Below are positions 1-6,073 of a stretch of 8,416 nucleotides of DNA, piece by piece; within the stretch, counting starts at the first letter, position 1; each line of letters opens with the position of its first letter. Location: contig DAOVTU010000100.1 in the NCBI GenBank assembly GCA_030632925.1, positions 1 through 8,416 on the forward strand, read 5' to 3'. Made by a program: the position numbers and the translations under genes. The notes beneath the pieces were generated by a model. The model saw only the letters and a list, made by a program, of their open reading frames with translations, had not been told where the DNA came from and did no database searches. The DNA is from Candidatus Krumholzibacteriia bacterium. Its GTDB lineage: Bacteria; Krumholzibacteriota; Krumholzibacteriia; LZORAL124-64-63.

Positions 1-909
1 CGGCATGGCCAGGCGGTCGACAGGTTCCTGCATCTCCTGATAGGCCAGATAGCAGCCCTTGTACTTTTGACCGACCGCTTGGCGGACCGCCGGATTGTAG
101 TCGGCCGGCCCACCCTGTGGATAGCAGAACCAGTCCACGTCATGTTCGAGTGCGGCGGCCAGTTGGTCCTGGGATTCGTGGATCTCCCGGGTTGCGTCAT
201 TCAGGGAGACTCGGGTCAGGATGGGATGCGTGAGGGTGTGGGCACCGAAGAGCATGCCTTGGGTGGCCATTTCGCGGATTTCGTCCCAGGACGACGCGGC
301 GTAGGCCGGCGGTGGAGTGGCTGGCAAGGAGGTGTTCAGCCCGGCGGCGATATCCGCCAGCAGGGTCTCTTTTTCGGCGCCGTCGATAAAGCGGCACCGG
401 TCGGCCAGGGTGTTCCAGGCTTCAGACTTCAATGGATCTGAAGTGAGATCGAGAGTCGCCTTTTTGCCCAACAGGGTCAAATCCCAGGGCCTGGATTCGG
501 CATTGTCGATCAGCCACGCCAACTTGTCCCACCAAAACCAGTGGTTGCCGGAGACGAAACCGGTGGTCACAAAGAGCATGGCTGGAATGCGGTTTGCCTG
601 AAATACCGAGGCCGCAAACTGATAACAGTCACGATAGCCGTCATCGATGGTGACGACGACGGGGCATTGGCCAAAATCCTGACCATCCAATGCCGCCAGG
701 TGGTTGTCGGGTGTGATGACAGCATGGTGCTGGCAGACCAGAGACATCTGGGCCTGCAGCATGTCCTGATTGATGTGCCGTGCAGATGGGTCTCCACCGG
801 CGACAAACCGGTGGTACATGAATGCCCGCACGTGCCGCCTGGTGAGCAGGCGACAGAATCCCTCGAAGAAGGGGAAATTTAGCAGAAATTCACGGAGCGT
901 TTTCTTCAT
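1..909 (-). CDS. Polysaccharide deacetylase family protein (NodB/CE4 fold), C-terminus cut by the window
   Basis: Reading leftward from an ATG at 909-907 there are 303 codons with no stop up to base 1, so the 3' end lies outside the window. The NodB-homology signature is clear. Motif 1 is TIDDGYRD (residues 87-94; D89 is the likely base, D90 a metal ligand). Motif 2 is HTLTH (224-228), supplying H224 and H228. Motif 3 is a divergent FCYPQGG (261-267) in place of the usual R-x-P-[YF]-G pattern. An N-terminal MYHRF (31-35) is typical of deacetylases in polysaccharide loci. Family members remove N- or O-acetyl groups from glycans using a divalent metal. No signal peptide is evident: the N-terminus is MKKTLREFLLNF, with no long hydrophobic core, so the site of action is unclear. 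The frame stays open upstream to about 1032 but contains no ATG or GTG, which supports the start at 909. No strong ribosome site precedes it. It is divergent from the glycosyltransferase at 1181. The family is certain; the substrate is unknown. Confidence 0.9.
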   Translation of the reverse strand, partial: MKKTLREFLLNFPFFEGFCRLLTRRHVRAFMYHRFVAGGDPSARHINQDMLQAQMSLVCQHHAVITPDNHLAALDGQDFGQCPVVVTIDDGYRDCYQFAASVFQANRIPAMLFVTTGFVSGNHWFWWDKLAWLIDNAESRPWDLTLLGKKATLDLTSDPLKSEAWNTLADRCRFIDGAEKETLLADIAAGLNTSLPATPPPAYAASSWDEIREMATQGMLFGAHTLTHPILTRVSLNDATREIHESQDQLAAALEHDVDWFCYPQGGPADYNPAVRQAVGQKYKGCYLAYQEMQEPVDRLAMP

Positions 910-1047
910 GGGGATTGTCGATCTGCCCGCTGGTTCCCAAAGAGGTGAGCCAGGTGCCCGACCGCCGCTGACGACAACGGGCCTATCTGCCTGGAGGACC
1001 TCTGAACCTGGCGCGACATTTTGTTCCTTTCACATGGCCAATGGTCA

Positions 1048-1076
1048 CTGCAATTTATCGGAAATTGATTTACTAT
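1048..1076 (+). promoter_or_regulatory. Weak sigma70-like promoter candidate for the GT4/PaaK-like pair
   Basis: A -10-like TACTAT at 1071-1076 (4 of 6 to consensus) lies 17 bases after a poor -35-like CTGCAA at 1048-1053 (3 of 6). Transcription would begin near 1083, leaving a leader of about 100 bases. It is the best plus-strand match I found in this AT-rich stretch, but the match is weak and could be chance. Confidence 0.22.
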
Positions 1077-1092
1077 GGGAGCACAAAATCAA

Positions 1093-1109
1093 CCAAATCA
1101 CCAATTTGG
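1093..1109. repeat. Small inverted repeat CCAAAT-N5-ATTTGG
   Basis: Two perfect 6-base arms (1093-1098 and 1104-1109) flank a 5-base spacer. The site lies between the candidate promoter and the TTG start, so it could be an operator or a small leader hairpin. The arms are too short to rule out chance. Confidence 0.35.
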
Positions 1110-1163
1110 CAAGTTGTAGCCTAATGTTCGGTGTCTCGGCAACCTTTGAAAATGCCACGCTTT

Positions 1164-1170
1164 AGAGAGG
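1164..1170 (+). promoter_or_regulatory. Ribosome binding site AGAGAGG supporting a TTG start
   Basis: The purine run AGAGAGG ends 10 bases before the TTG at 1181. The only nearby ATG (1152) is out of frame with the glycosyltransferase and opens a frame of just 38 codons. The TTG is therefore the best start. Confidence 0.55.
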
Positions 1171-1180
1171 ATCGACCGGA

Positions 1181-2269
1181 TTGCCCCGCTTTAAACCCAC
1201 AAAAATTCTTTTTTGTATTGATGCCCTGGCCCGCGGGGGAACCGAACTGCAGCTGTTGGGCTTGCTGAAGCGCCTGGACAGGACCCGCTTCACGCCGGTC
1301 CTGTGCACCATCCGTCCGGCGACCTGGGAGTTCGAACTGGAGGACTGCGAACACCTGCAGCTGCACGTGCCCCGTCTGGTGAGCCCGGCCGGTTTCCTGG
1401 CGGTGTGGCGCATGGCCCGCTGGCTGCGGCGCAATGAGGTCGAAATCGTGCACACGTTCTTCCAGGACGCATCGGTCTTCTGCGGCACCGCGGCCTGGTT
1501 GGCCCGCACTCCCTGCCGTGTGGCGGGTTTCCGCGATATGGGGTTCTGGTCGGGAGCGGCCGAAGCCCGCCTGACCAAGGCGGTTTATGGCCTGATGACC
1601 GGCTTTCTGGCCAACGCCGAGGCCGTGAAGAATCATTTTGTGGCCCATTTTGGCGTGGCGGCGGACAAGGTTGTCGTTGTGCCCAATGGGATCGATACCG
1701 AGGTAATCCCCTGGACCGAGCAAGCCGGCCCGACTTTGAACGTGGGCATCGTTGGCAACCTGAACCGCCGGGTCAAAAGGACAGACCTGTTCATCGAAGC
1801 TGCGGCCAGGGTGGCGGCGAATCACCCGGATGTCTGTTGGCACATTATCGGCGAAGGGCACCTGCATCAGGAATTGGCGGACTTGGCAAACACGCGTGGC
1901 CTGAAAGAAAACATCGTTTTTGCGGGCAGCATTGCCGATGTGCCCGCCTATCTGGCACAGTTGCAGGTGGCGGTCCTGTGTTCGGACTCTGAGGGCTTCA
2001 GCAACGCCCTGCTGGAATACATGCTGGCCGGATGTGCTGTAGTGGCCACCGATGTTGGTGGCAATCCGGAGGCCGTCCAGAACGAGAAAACAGGGTTGCT
2101 GGTGCCGCCGGACAATGCCGAGGCGCTGGCTGCGGCCATGGAGCGGTTGGTGGCTGATGTGGCCCTGAGAAAATCAATGGCTCACGCCGCGCGCTCTTTT
2201 GTCGAAGAGCAGTTCGAGTGGTCGGTCTGTGTCGCGGCCCACGAAGAATATTACGGCAAATGCCGGTGA
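1181..2269 (+). CDS. Glycosyltransferase, GT4-type (GT-B fold)
   Basis: The product has 362 residues, a normal length for a GT4-type retaining transferase, and begins at a TTG codon. The N-terminal Rossmann half starts with KILFCIDALARGGTE (8-22), which carries the glycine pair usual for the acceptor side of this family. The linker PNGID (168-172) leads into the nucleotide-sugar domain. VGNLNRRVKR (191-200) supplies the phosphate-contacting arginine and lysine residues. The E-x7-E signature is EGFSNALLE (E271 and E279), followed by GNPEAV (294-299). No membrane segment is visible, so it is probably cytoplasmic or peripheral to the inner membrane. It transfers a sugar from a nucleotide-sugar donor to a growing glycan; the donor cannot be read from the sequence. 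It is the first gene of a pair, with the PaaK-like gene starting 25 bases after its stop. The family is certain; the specificity is unknown. Confidence 0.92.
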   Translation: MPRFKPTKILFCIDALARGGTELQLLGLLKRLDRTRFTPVLCTIRPATWEFELEDCEHLQLHVPRLVSPAGFLAVWRMARWLRRNEVEIVHTFFQDASVFCGTAAWLARTPCRVAGFRDMGFWSGAAEARLTKAVYGLMTGFLANAEAVKNHFVAHFGVAADKVVVVPNGIDTEVIPWTEQAGPTLNVGIVGNLNRRVKRTDLFIEAAARVAANHPDVCWHIIGEGHLHQELADLANTRGLKENIVFAGSIADVPAYLAQLQVAVLCSDSEGFSNALLEYMLAGCAVVATDVGGNPEAVQNEKTGLLVPPDNAEALAAAMERLVADVALRKSMAHAARSFVEEQFEWSVCVAAHEEYYGKCR

Positions 2270-2278
2270 ATCACCGCC

Positions 2279-2286
2279 GGGAAAGG
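2279..2286 (+). promoter_or_regulatory. Ribosome binding site GGGAAAGG that sets the start of the PaaK-like gene
   Basis: GGGAAAGG lies 8 bases before the ATG at 2295. The frame is also open upstream to an ATG at 2199, but that start would lie inside the glycosyltransferase, lacks a comparable site and would add a low-complexity serine-rich stretch not expected in this family. Confidence 0.65.
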
Positions 2287-2294
2287 TCCAGTTG

Positions 2295-3638
2295 ATGCGC
2301 ATACCCGATGGAATGGTCGCCGCGGTTTTTGAGCCGGTCTGGGACCGCTATGAAAACAGTGTTCGCCTGGCGAGCCTGCGTTCGTTGCGCCAGGCACAGT
2401 GGCAGTCGCTGGATGACTACGAAAAACATCAGTGTGCCGAGTTGAAAAAAATCATCCGCCATGCGGTGGACACGTGCCCGTTTTATCGCGACCGGTTCAC
2501 AGCCGCCGGGGTGGATGTTGAGCAAGTGAACTCGATTGCGGATTTGGCGGCACTGCCGATTCTGACCAAGAATGATGTGCGCCAGCACCAGGCGGATCTG
2601 CTGTCGTCCAGCTATGCGAAAGACCAGTTGGTGCCGGCCAAGACAGGCGGTTCAACCGGCGTCTCCCTTCAGATATTCTGTGACCGGCGGGGGGTTGAAA
2701 TGCGGCAGGGCGCGGCGCTGCGTTCGGACGAATGGTCCGGCTGGAAACTCGGCCAGCCCATGGCCGCGGTGTGGGGCAATCCGCCCCAGGCGGTGACCCT
2801 GAAAAATCGACTGCGCCGCTGGCTCAAGGACCGGATCATCTACCTCGATACCATGCGCATCGACGATGCGGCCATCGATAAGTTCGTGGCCGAATGGCGC
2901 CAGATGCGACCTGGGTTGTTGTACGGCCACGCCCACAGCCTGTTTATCCTATGCGAGGCCTTGGAGGCCCGAAACCTCACTTTGCGCCCGACCGGCATCG
3001 TGGCTACGAGCATGATGCTCATCGAGTCGGAGCGCCGCCTGATCCAAAAAGTATGCGGTATTCCGGTCACCAACCGCTACGGCTGTGAAGAGGTGAGCCT
3101 GATTGCCTGCGAGTGTGAAGAGCACCACGGCATGCACCTGAATGCGGACCACAATATTGTCGAATTTCTGCGGGACGATGGCACTCCCTGCGCCCCGGGT
3201 GAAGACGGCCGCATCGTGGTCACGGAACTGATCAACTACGGGATGCCTATGATCCGCTATGAAGTGGGCGACCGCGGCGTACCTGGTGATCGCGCCTGCC
3301 CGTGTGGTCGCGGGTTGCCGATCATGGAACACATCACCGGACGGGTGGCCGATTTTCTGGTGGCTGTTGATGGGCACAAGGTGGCCGGCATCTCGATCAT
3401 CGAAAATACTTTGACGAAACTGCCCGGTATTCAGCAGATGCAGGTGGTCCAGGAAGAAGCCCTGCAGTTGCAGGTAAATCTGGTGCCGGGGCCCACTTAT
3501 GGCCCTGAAACCGAAGGGCAGTTGGTTGCTTCGTTGCAGGATTACCTGGGGGCTGAAGTTGCCGTTGATGTGGTGCAGGTCGATCGCATCGCCCAGGAGG
3601 AATCGGGCAAGTACCGGTTTACGATCTGCCGGATCTAG
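2295..3638 (+). CDS. PaaK/CapK-like adenylate-forming enzyme (phenylacetate-CoA ligase family)
   Basis: From the ATG at 2295 the product has 447 residues, close to the usual 430-450 of this family. It shows the phosphate-binding loop KTGGSTGVS (117-125), the adenylate-contacting YGCEEV (262-267), YEVGDRG (322-328) with the ribose-binding aspartate, and a C-terminal ESGKYRF (436-442) carrying the usual late lysine. Cysteines and histidines in CECEEHHGMH (272-281) and CPCGRG (335-340) could form a structural metal site; that part is inference. The family activates carboxylic acids with ATP, usually passing them to CoA. Homologues in capsule and exopolysaccharide loci (CapK-like) are common and mostly of unknown substrate. 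It follows the GT4 gene by 25 bases, so the two are probably cotranscribed. A role in activating an acid for glycan decoration is plausible but unproven. Its last 20 bases overlap the 3' end of the opposing gene. Confidence 0.9.
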   Translation: MRIPDGMVAAVFEPVWDRYENSVRLASLRSLRQAQWQSLDDYEKHQCAELKKIIRHAVDTCPFYRDRFTAAGVDVEQVNSIADLAALPILTKNDVRQHQADLLSSSYAKDQLVPAKTGGSTGVSLQIFCDRRGVEMRQGAALRSDEWSGWKLGQPMAAVWGNPPQAVTLKNRLRRWLKDRIIYLDTMRIDDAAIDKFVAEWRQMRPGLLYGHAHSLFILCEALEARNLTLRPTGIVATSMMLIESERRLIQKVCGIPVTNRYGCEEVSLIACECEEHHGMHLNADHNIVEFLRDDGTPCAPGEDGRIVVTELINYGMPMIRYEVGDRGVPGDRACPCGRGLPIMEHITGRVADFLVAVDGHKVAGISIIENTLTKLPGIQQMQVVQEEALQLQVNLVPGPTYGPETEGQLVASLQDYLGAEVAVDVVQVDRIAQEESGKYRFTICRI

Positions 3639-4881
3639 CTGGCTGGTTCAGCTGAGAGAGAATTTCCGCGAGCGCCGCATTTTGGCGATGCAGATCATAG
3701 TTGGTGTGCACCGTGCCGTGGGCGGCGTTGACCAGATCCTGCCAGCGCTGCTGGTCCCGGTGCACGGAAGCCAAACAGGAGGCCAGTCCCTCGTCGTCAC
3801 GTTCAGCAGCCAACAGCCCATTCTTCTCATGATGGACAATCTCCGGAATACCGCTGTGCCGGGAGGCTACGACAAGCAGTCCTGTGGCCATGGCTTCCAT
3901 GATGACCACTGGAATACCTTCCATGCCACCCCGAGCGTCCGTCACACTGGGCACCAGTAGAATATTGTTTTCCGTCATCAAGGTGGCGATCTCGGCATGG
4001 GCACGGGCGCCCAGGAAATTTACGTTTTGACTGATACCAAGTTTGCCTGCGAGGGCTTCCAATTCTGAGCGCAAAGGTCCATCGCCTACAATGTTGTAGA
4101 CAGTATCAATGCCTTGTCCGTTCAGTCGGGCGACGGCCTTGATGCCGTATTCGATTCCCTTTTTCTCAACGAGGCGCGCGACCGATAGCAGTTGCAACGG
4201 TTGTCCCGGTTCGGCTGTGCGCATGGCGTGGGCAAAAGTTTGCAGGTCGGTGCCCAGTCGCTGGACCTGCGTGCGTTCTTCAGGACAGCCCAGTTCCAGC
4301 AGTCGGTTGTACCAGCGATCGCTGATGGGCAAAAACATGTCTCCGCGGGCGAACAGATTATTGTAGTAGGTGTCCGGCACCTGCCCGAGACAGTTGGTGA
4401 TGTCATAGCCATGGAAAATTGTCACCATTGGAGCCTTGATCAGTCCGATGTCGCGCATCGCCTGGAGCATGACACCAGCTGGCCCGAAGTGACATACGAT
4501 GGCGTCGTAAGCCGGTTGACCCAGCAGGGCCGCCCCCTGCCTGAGGGGATACCGAAGACTCCAAAATTGCCGATTGACAAGGACTTGCAGGATGTTGAGC
4601 TTGGTGCGTGGATGCCACCAGGTGGGCTGTCGCCGTTGGGGCAGCCAGCTCAGTTCCGGGTCCAATTTTGTGCCCGGCGGCAGGTGGAGGTGTCCCATCG
4701 CCCCGGCCAATTCCTGCCGCAATCCCGGGTCGTTCAAGGATCCAGGATTTGTGGTGAAGACATCGACGTGGTGTCCCATCCGGCTCAGCCCAATGACCTG
4801 ATCGGTAACAAAAGTCTCGGATATCTTGGGAAACCCCGGTGCTACAAACAGCAATCGCAGAGGGCGGGTTGAGTTCGTCAT
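3619..4881 (-). CDS. Glycosyltransferase, GT4-type (GT-B fold), WcaL-like layout
   Basis: The product has 420 residues. The N-terminus LRLLFVAPGFPKISETFV (8-25) is typical of exopolysaccharide transferases of the colanic-acid WcaL type, in which a Pro-x-x-SETF motif follows the first strand. HGYD (157-160) is also family-like. The C-terminal donor domain has VARLVEKKG (234-242), GDGPL (266-270) and the E-x7-E signature EGIPVVIME (E321, E329), followed by SGIPEIV (343-349). No membrane segment is evident. The start ATG (4881-4879) overlaps the stop of the upstream GT2 gene as ATGA and has no good ribosome site of its own, so translation is probably coupled. The stop TAA (3621-3619) lies inside the opposing PaaK-like gene, a 20-base convergent overlap. 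Expected role: adding one sugar to the same glycan as its neighbours. Donor and acceptor are unknown; I do not assign wcaL as a name. Confidence 0.92.
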   Translation of the reverse strand: MTNSTRPLRLLFVAPGFPKISETFVTDQVIGLSRMGHHVDVFTTNPGSLNDPGLRQELAGAMGHLHLPPGTKLDPELSWLPQRRQPTWWHPRTKLNILQVLVNRQFWSLRYPLRQGAALLGQPAYDAIVCHFGPAGVMLQAMRDIGLIKAPMVTIFHGYDITNCLGQVPDTYYNNLFARGDMFLPISDRWYNRLLELGCPEERTQVQRLGTDLQTFAHAMRTAEPGQPLQLLSVARLVEKKGIEYGIKAVARLNGQGIDTVYNIVGDGPLRSELEALAGKLGISQNVNFLGARAHAEIATLMTENNILLVPSVTDARGGMEGIPVVIMEAMATGLLVVASRHSGIPEIVHHEKNGLLAAERDDEGLASCLASVHRDQQRWQDLVNAAHGTVHTNYDLHRQNAALAEILSQLNQPARSGRS

Positions 4882-5750
4882 CGGCGCACCGCAATGACAA
4901 GATCTTCAAAGAGGCGCTTGTACCGCCGCCGATATTTTCCCCACCGCAGAAACTGCGCGAAGACACTCCACCGCTCGCCAAGCCCCAACGGAGCTCGCCA
5001 AATCACCTGGGAGTATTCCCACATCAGTCGCCACTCGGGAAAGGTCGTCTTGCCCTTGTGGCGGGTGGCAAACCATTCGTTGGCAGCATGCCGATCCCGG
5101 TAGGCATGCACTGACCGTTGATCATGCTCCCGGTGGTAATACATCCAGCCGGGCAACTCGATAATTTTGCCCTGCATGGCCATGTCCACCAGCAGCACCT
5201 GGTCCGAGGCGTCATAGCTGCCAATGAGGTCGGTGCGGCCCAGGACTTCACGCCGCATCAGGCCAAACACTGCCGGCGACCCGCGGTCATTGCTGAGAAT
5301 GGCGTACATGCGTTCGCGGGCGGTGGCTCGGGCGTTGGGTTGCAGGTAGGGGCGCTTGCCGATGATTTCGTCGTTGTCGTTCACGCCCAGTTCCTGGCCG
5401 TAGACCAACTGAACTTCCGGGTCGGCATCCAGTTCGGTCACGCAATGTTCCAGCCACTCCGCTGCCAGGTAGTCATCGTGGGCCAGCCATTGGAAAAATT
5501 CTCCGTTGGCTTCGGCGACGGTATAATTGAAATTTGGCGCGGCGCCCAGGTTTTCAGGGTGACGAAAATACCGGATACGGGAATCCTGGGCCGCATAGGT
5601 GCGACAGAGTTTTTCGGTGCCATCGGTTGAGGCATTGTCCGAAATGATCATCTCCCAATCTGTAAATGATTGGTTGATAACGGATTCCACCGCCTTGGCC
5701 AGAAAATTTTCACCATTATAGACTGGAAGTCCAATACTCACACGCGCCAC
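4878..5750 (-). CDS. Glycosyltransferase family 2 (GT-A fold)
   Basis: The product has 290 residues and starts at a GTG (5750-5748). The N-terminus SIGLPVYNGENFL (5-17) is the classic GT2 first strand. SDNASTDGT (37-45) carries the nucleotide-binding aspartate, and HDDYL (91-95) is the metal-binding DxD equivalent. SDQVLL (182-187) is placed where the catalytic-base region of GT2 enzymes usually falls. A basic C-terminus, RWGKYRRRYKRL (269-280), might favour membrane association. No transmembrane helix is seen, so this is not a processive synthase of the large type. GT2 enzymes invert the donor linkage; the donor is unknown. It is the first gene of a two-gene unit, with its stop overlapping the next start as ATGA. 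A ribosome site (GAAAGG) lies 10 bases before the GTG. Its upstream region is shared with the divergent repeat-protein gene. Confidence 0.92.
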   Translation of the reverse strand: MARVSIGLPVYNGENFLAKAVESVINQSFTDWEMIISDNASTDGTEKLCRTYAAQDSRIRYFRHPENLGAAPNFNYTVAEANGEFFQWLAHDDYLAAEWLEHCVTELDADPEVQLVYGQELGVNDNDEIIGKRPYLQPNARATARERMYAILSNDRGSPAVFGLMRREVLGRTDLIGSYDASDQVLLVDMAMQGKIIELPGWMYYHREHDQRSVHAYRDRHAANEWFATRHKGKTTFPEWRLMWEYSQVIWRAPLGLGERWSVFAQFLRWGKYRRRYKRLFEDLVIAVRR

Positions 5751-5760
5751 GTTGCGTCGA

Positions 5761-5766
5761 CCTTTC
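5761..5766 (-). promoter_or_regulatory. Ribosome binding site GAAAGG supporting a GTG start
   Basis: On the minus strand GAAAGG ends 10 bases before the GTG at 5750. A second in-frame GTG at 5743-5741 would be 17 or more bases away, so the first is preferred. Confidence 0.55.
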
Positions 5767-5775
5767 GCAAGATGT

Positions 5776-5789
5776 TTGATTTAAATCAC
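5776..5789. promoter_or_regulatory. FNR/CRP-family-like palindrome TTGAT-TTAA-ATCAC
   Basis: The site matches the FNR-type pattern TTGAT-N4-ATCAA at 9 of 10 fixed positions, and its core TGATTTAAATCA (5777-5788) is a perfect 12-base palindrome. It lies 26-39 bases upstream of the GT2 start codon. That is too close to the gene for ordinary activation, so if it is real it would more likely repress. The AT-rich setting makes a chance match possible. Confidence 0.35.
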
Positions 5790-5796
5790 TTAGCAG

Positions 5797-5833
5797 AAAT
5801 TTCCGAGTCCTCGGCCTGAGGCTCAGAATTTTT
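5797..5833. terminator. Imperfect hairpin with T-run in the GT2 leader
   Basis: The stem GAG-(T bulge)-CCTC (5805-5812) pairs with GAGG-CTC (5818-5824) around a GGCCT loop. Outer arms AAATT (5797-5801) and AATTT (5827-5831) extend it with an internal loop. A TTTTT run (5829-5833) follows on the plus strand, giving the look of an intrinsic terminator, although no plus-strand gene ends here. On the minus strand it would form a hairpin in the GT2 leader. It could block antisense transcription, stabilise the leader, or mean nothing. Confidence 0.35.
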
Positions 5834-5849
5834 ATCCCCGACACAACTT

Positions 5850-5879
5850 ATCTTATCACAAGGGAATGGCCAGCCTCAA
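5850..5879 (-). promoter_or_regulatory. Sigma70-like promoter candidate for the GT2-GT4 unit
   Basis: On the minus strand TTGAGG (5879-5874, 4 of 6 to the -35 consensus) is followed after 18 bases by TAAGAT (5855-5850, 4 of 6 to the -10 consensus). Transcription would begin near 5843, leaving a leader of about 93 bases that contains both the hairpin and the FNR-like palindrome. The match is modest. Confidence 0.28.
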
Positions 5880-5903
5880 GGACAATCTGTGATCAAAATG
5901 CAA

Positions 5904-5919
5904 TAATTACCGCTAATTA
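5904..5919. repeat. Paired TAATTA boxes, TAATTA-CCGC-TAATTA
   Basis: Two palindromic 6-mers are spaced exactly 10 bases apart, placing them on the same face of the helix. They end 13 bases before the -35 element of the plus-strand promoter candidate. They could be an activator site or an AT-rich UP-type element. Confidence 0.35.
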
Positions 5920-5932
5920 ATCAAAACAACAA

Positions 5933-5961
5933 TTGCAGGGTATTGGCTTTTCTGTTATTAT
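5933..5961 (+). promoter_or_regulatory. Sigma70-like promoter candidate for the repeat protein
   Basis: TTGCAG (5933-5938, 3 of 6) and TATTAT (5956-5961, 5 of 6 to TATAAT) are separated by the ideal 17 bases. Transcription would start near 5968 and give a leader of roughly 105 bases. The same 8-mer GTTATTAT recurs at 6044-6051, but a start from there would fall on the ribosome site, so the first copy is preferred. Confidence 0.38.
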
Positions 5962-5970
5962 CATGACCTG

Positions 5971-5987
5971 CTCAATTGGGGATTGAG
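5971..5987 (+). repeat. Leader hairpin CTCAAT-TGGGG-ATTGAG
   Basis: Perfect 6-base arms flank a 5-base loop. If transcription begins near 5968, this would sit at the very 5' end of the repeat-protein mRNA, a position where hairpins can protect the transcript from decay. That role is inference. Confidence 0.4.
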
Positions 5988-6057
5988 ACACAACATGCGC
6001 ATCATGTGCACAGCAGGAGGACGGAATCCGACTCTGTGTATAGGTTATTATAGTGTC

Positions 6058-6061
6058 AGGA
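6058..6061 (+). promoter_or_regulatory. Ribosome binding site AGGA for the repeat protein
   Basis: AGGA lies 12 bases before the ATG at 6074 but touches an in-frame ATG at 6062, which is therefore too close to be served by it. The 6074 start also gives the cleaner signal peptide (K2, R10, hydrophobic core). A stronger AGGAGGA at 6015-6021 has no suitable start codon after it. Confidence 0.4.
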
Positions 6062-6073
6062 ATGGTTTTTTTA

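Larger units (their letters stand above)
910..1180. other. Divergent intergenic region between deacetylase and glycosyltransferase
   Basis: This stretch of 271 bases separates two genes that point away from each other, so it should hold both promoters. The half next to the deacetylase is GC-rich; the half from about 1020 to 1150 is AT-rich. I see no convincing gene in it. It contains a weak plus-strand promoter candidate, a small inverted repeat and the ribosome site of the downstream gene, each listed separately. Confidence 0.6.
5751..6073. other. AT-rich divergent regulatory region
   Basis: These 323 bases lie between two genes transcribed away from each other, and they are clearly more AT-rich than the coding regions. 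No gene is supported. The stretch is packed with symmetric elements: a 12-base palindrome resembling an FNR-type site, a hairpin with a T-run, a pair of TAATTA boxes one helical turn apart, a leader hairpin, and one weak promoter candidate in each direction. These are described separately. It probably controls both the GT2-GT4 unit and the large repeat protein. Confidence 0.7.

Noticed and set aside
67..882. Several plus-strand open frames opposite the deacetylase
   Set aside because: The minus strand holds an uninterrupted 303-codon deacetylase with all three motif regions; the plus frames are shadows.
1121..1867. A 248-codon minus-strand frame opposite the GT4 gene
   Set aside because: The sense strand carries a full GT4 enzyme with its signature motifs; the antisense product has no recognisable motif.
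2199..2294. An upstream extension of the PaaK-like gene from ATG 2199
   Set aside because: It would overlap the glycosyltransferase by 71 bases, and the ATG at 2295 has a good ribosome site at the right distance.
3637..3653. AGCTG-N7-CAGCT as a bidirectional terminator between the convergent genes
   Set aside because: The stem is only 5 bases and neither strand has a T-run after it.
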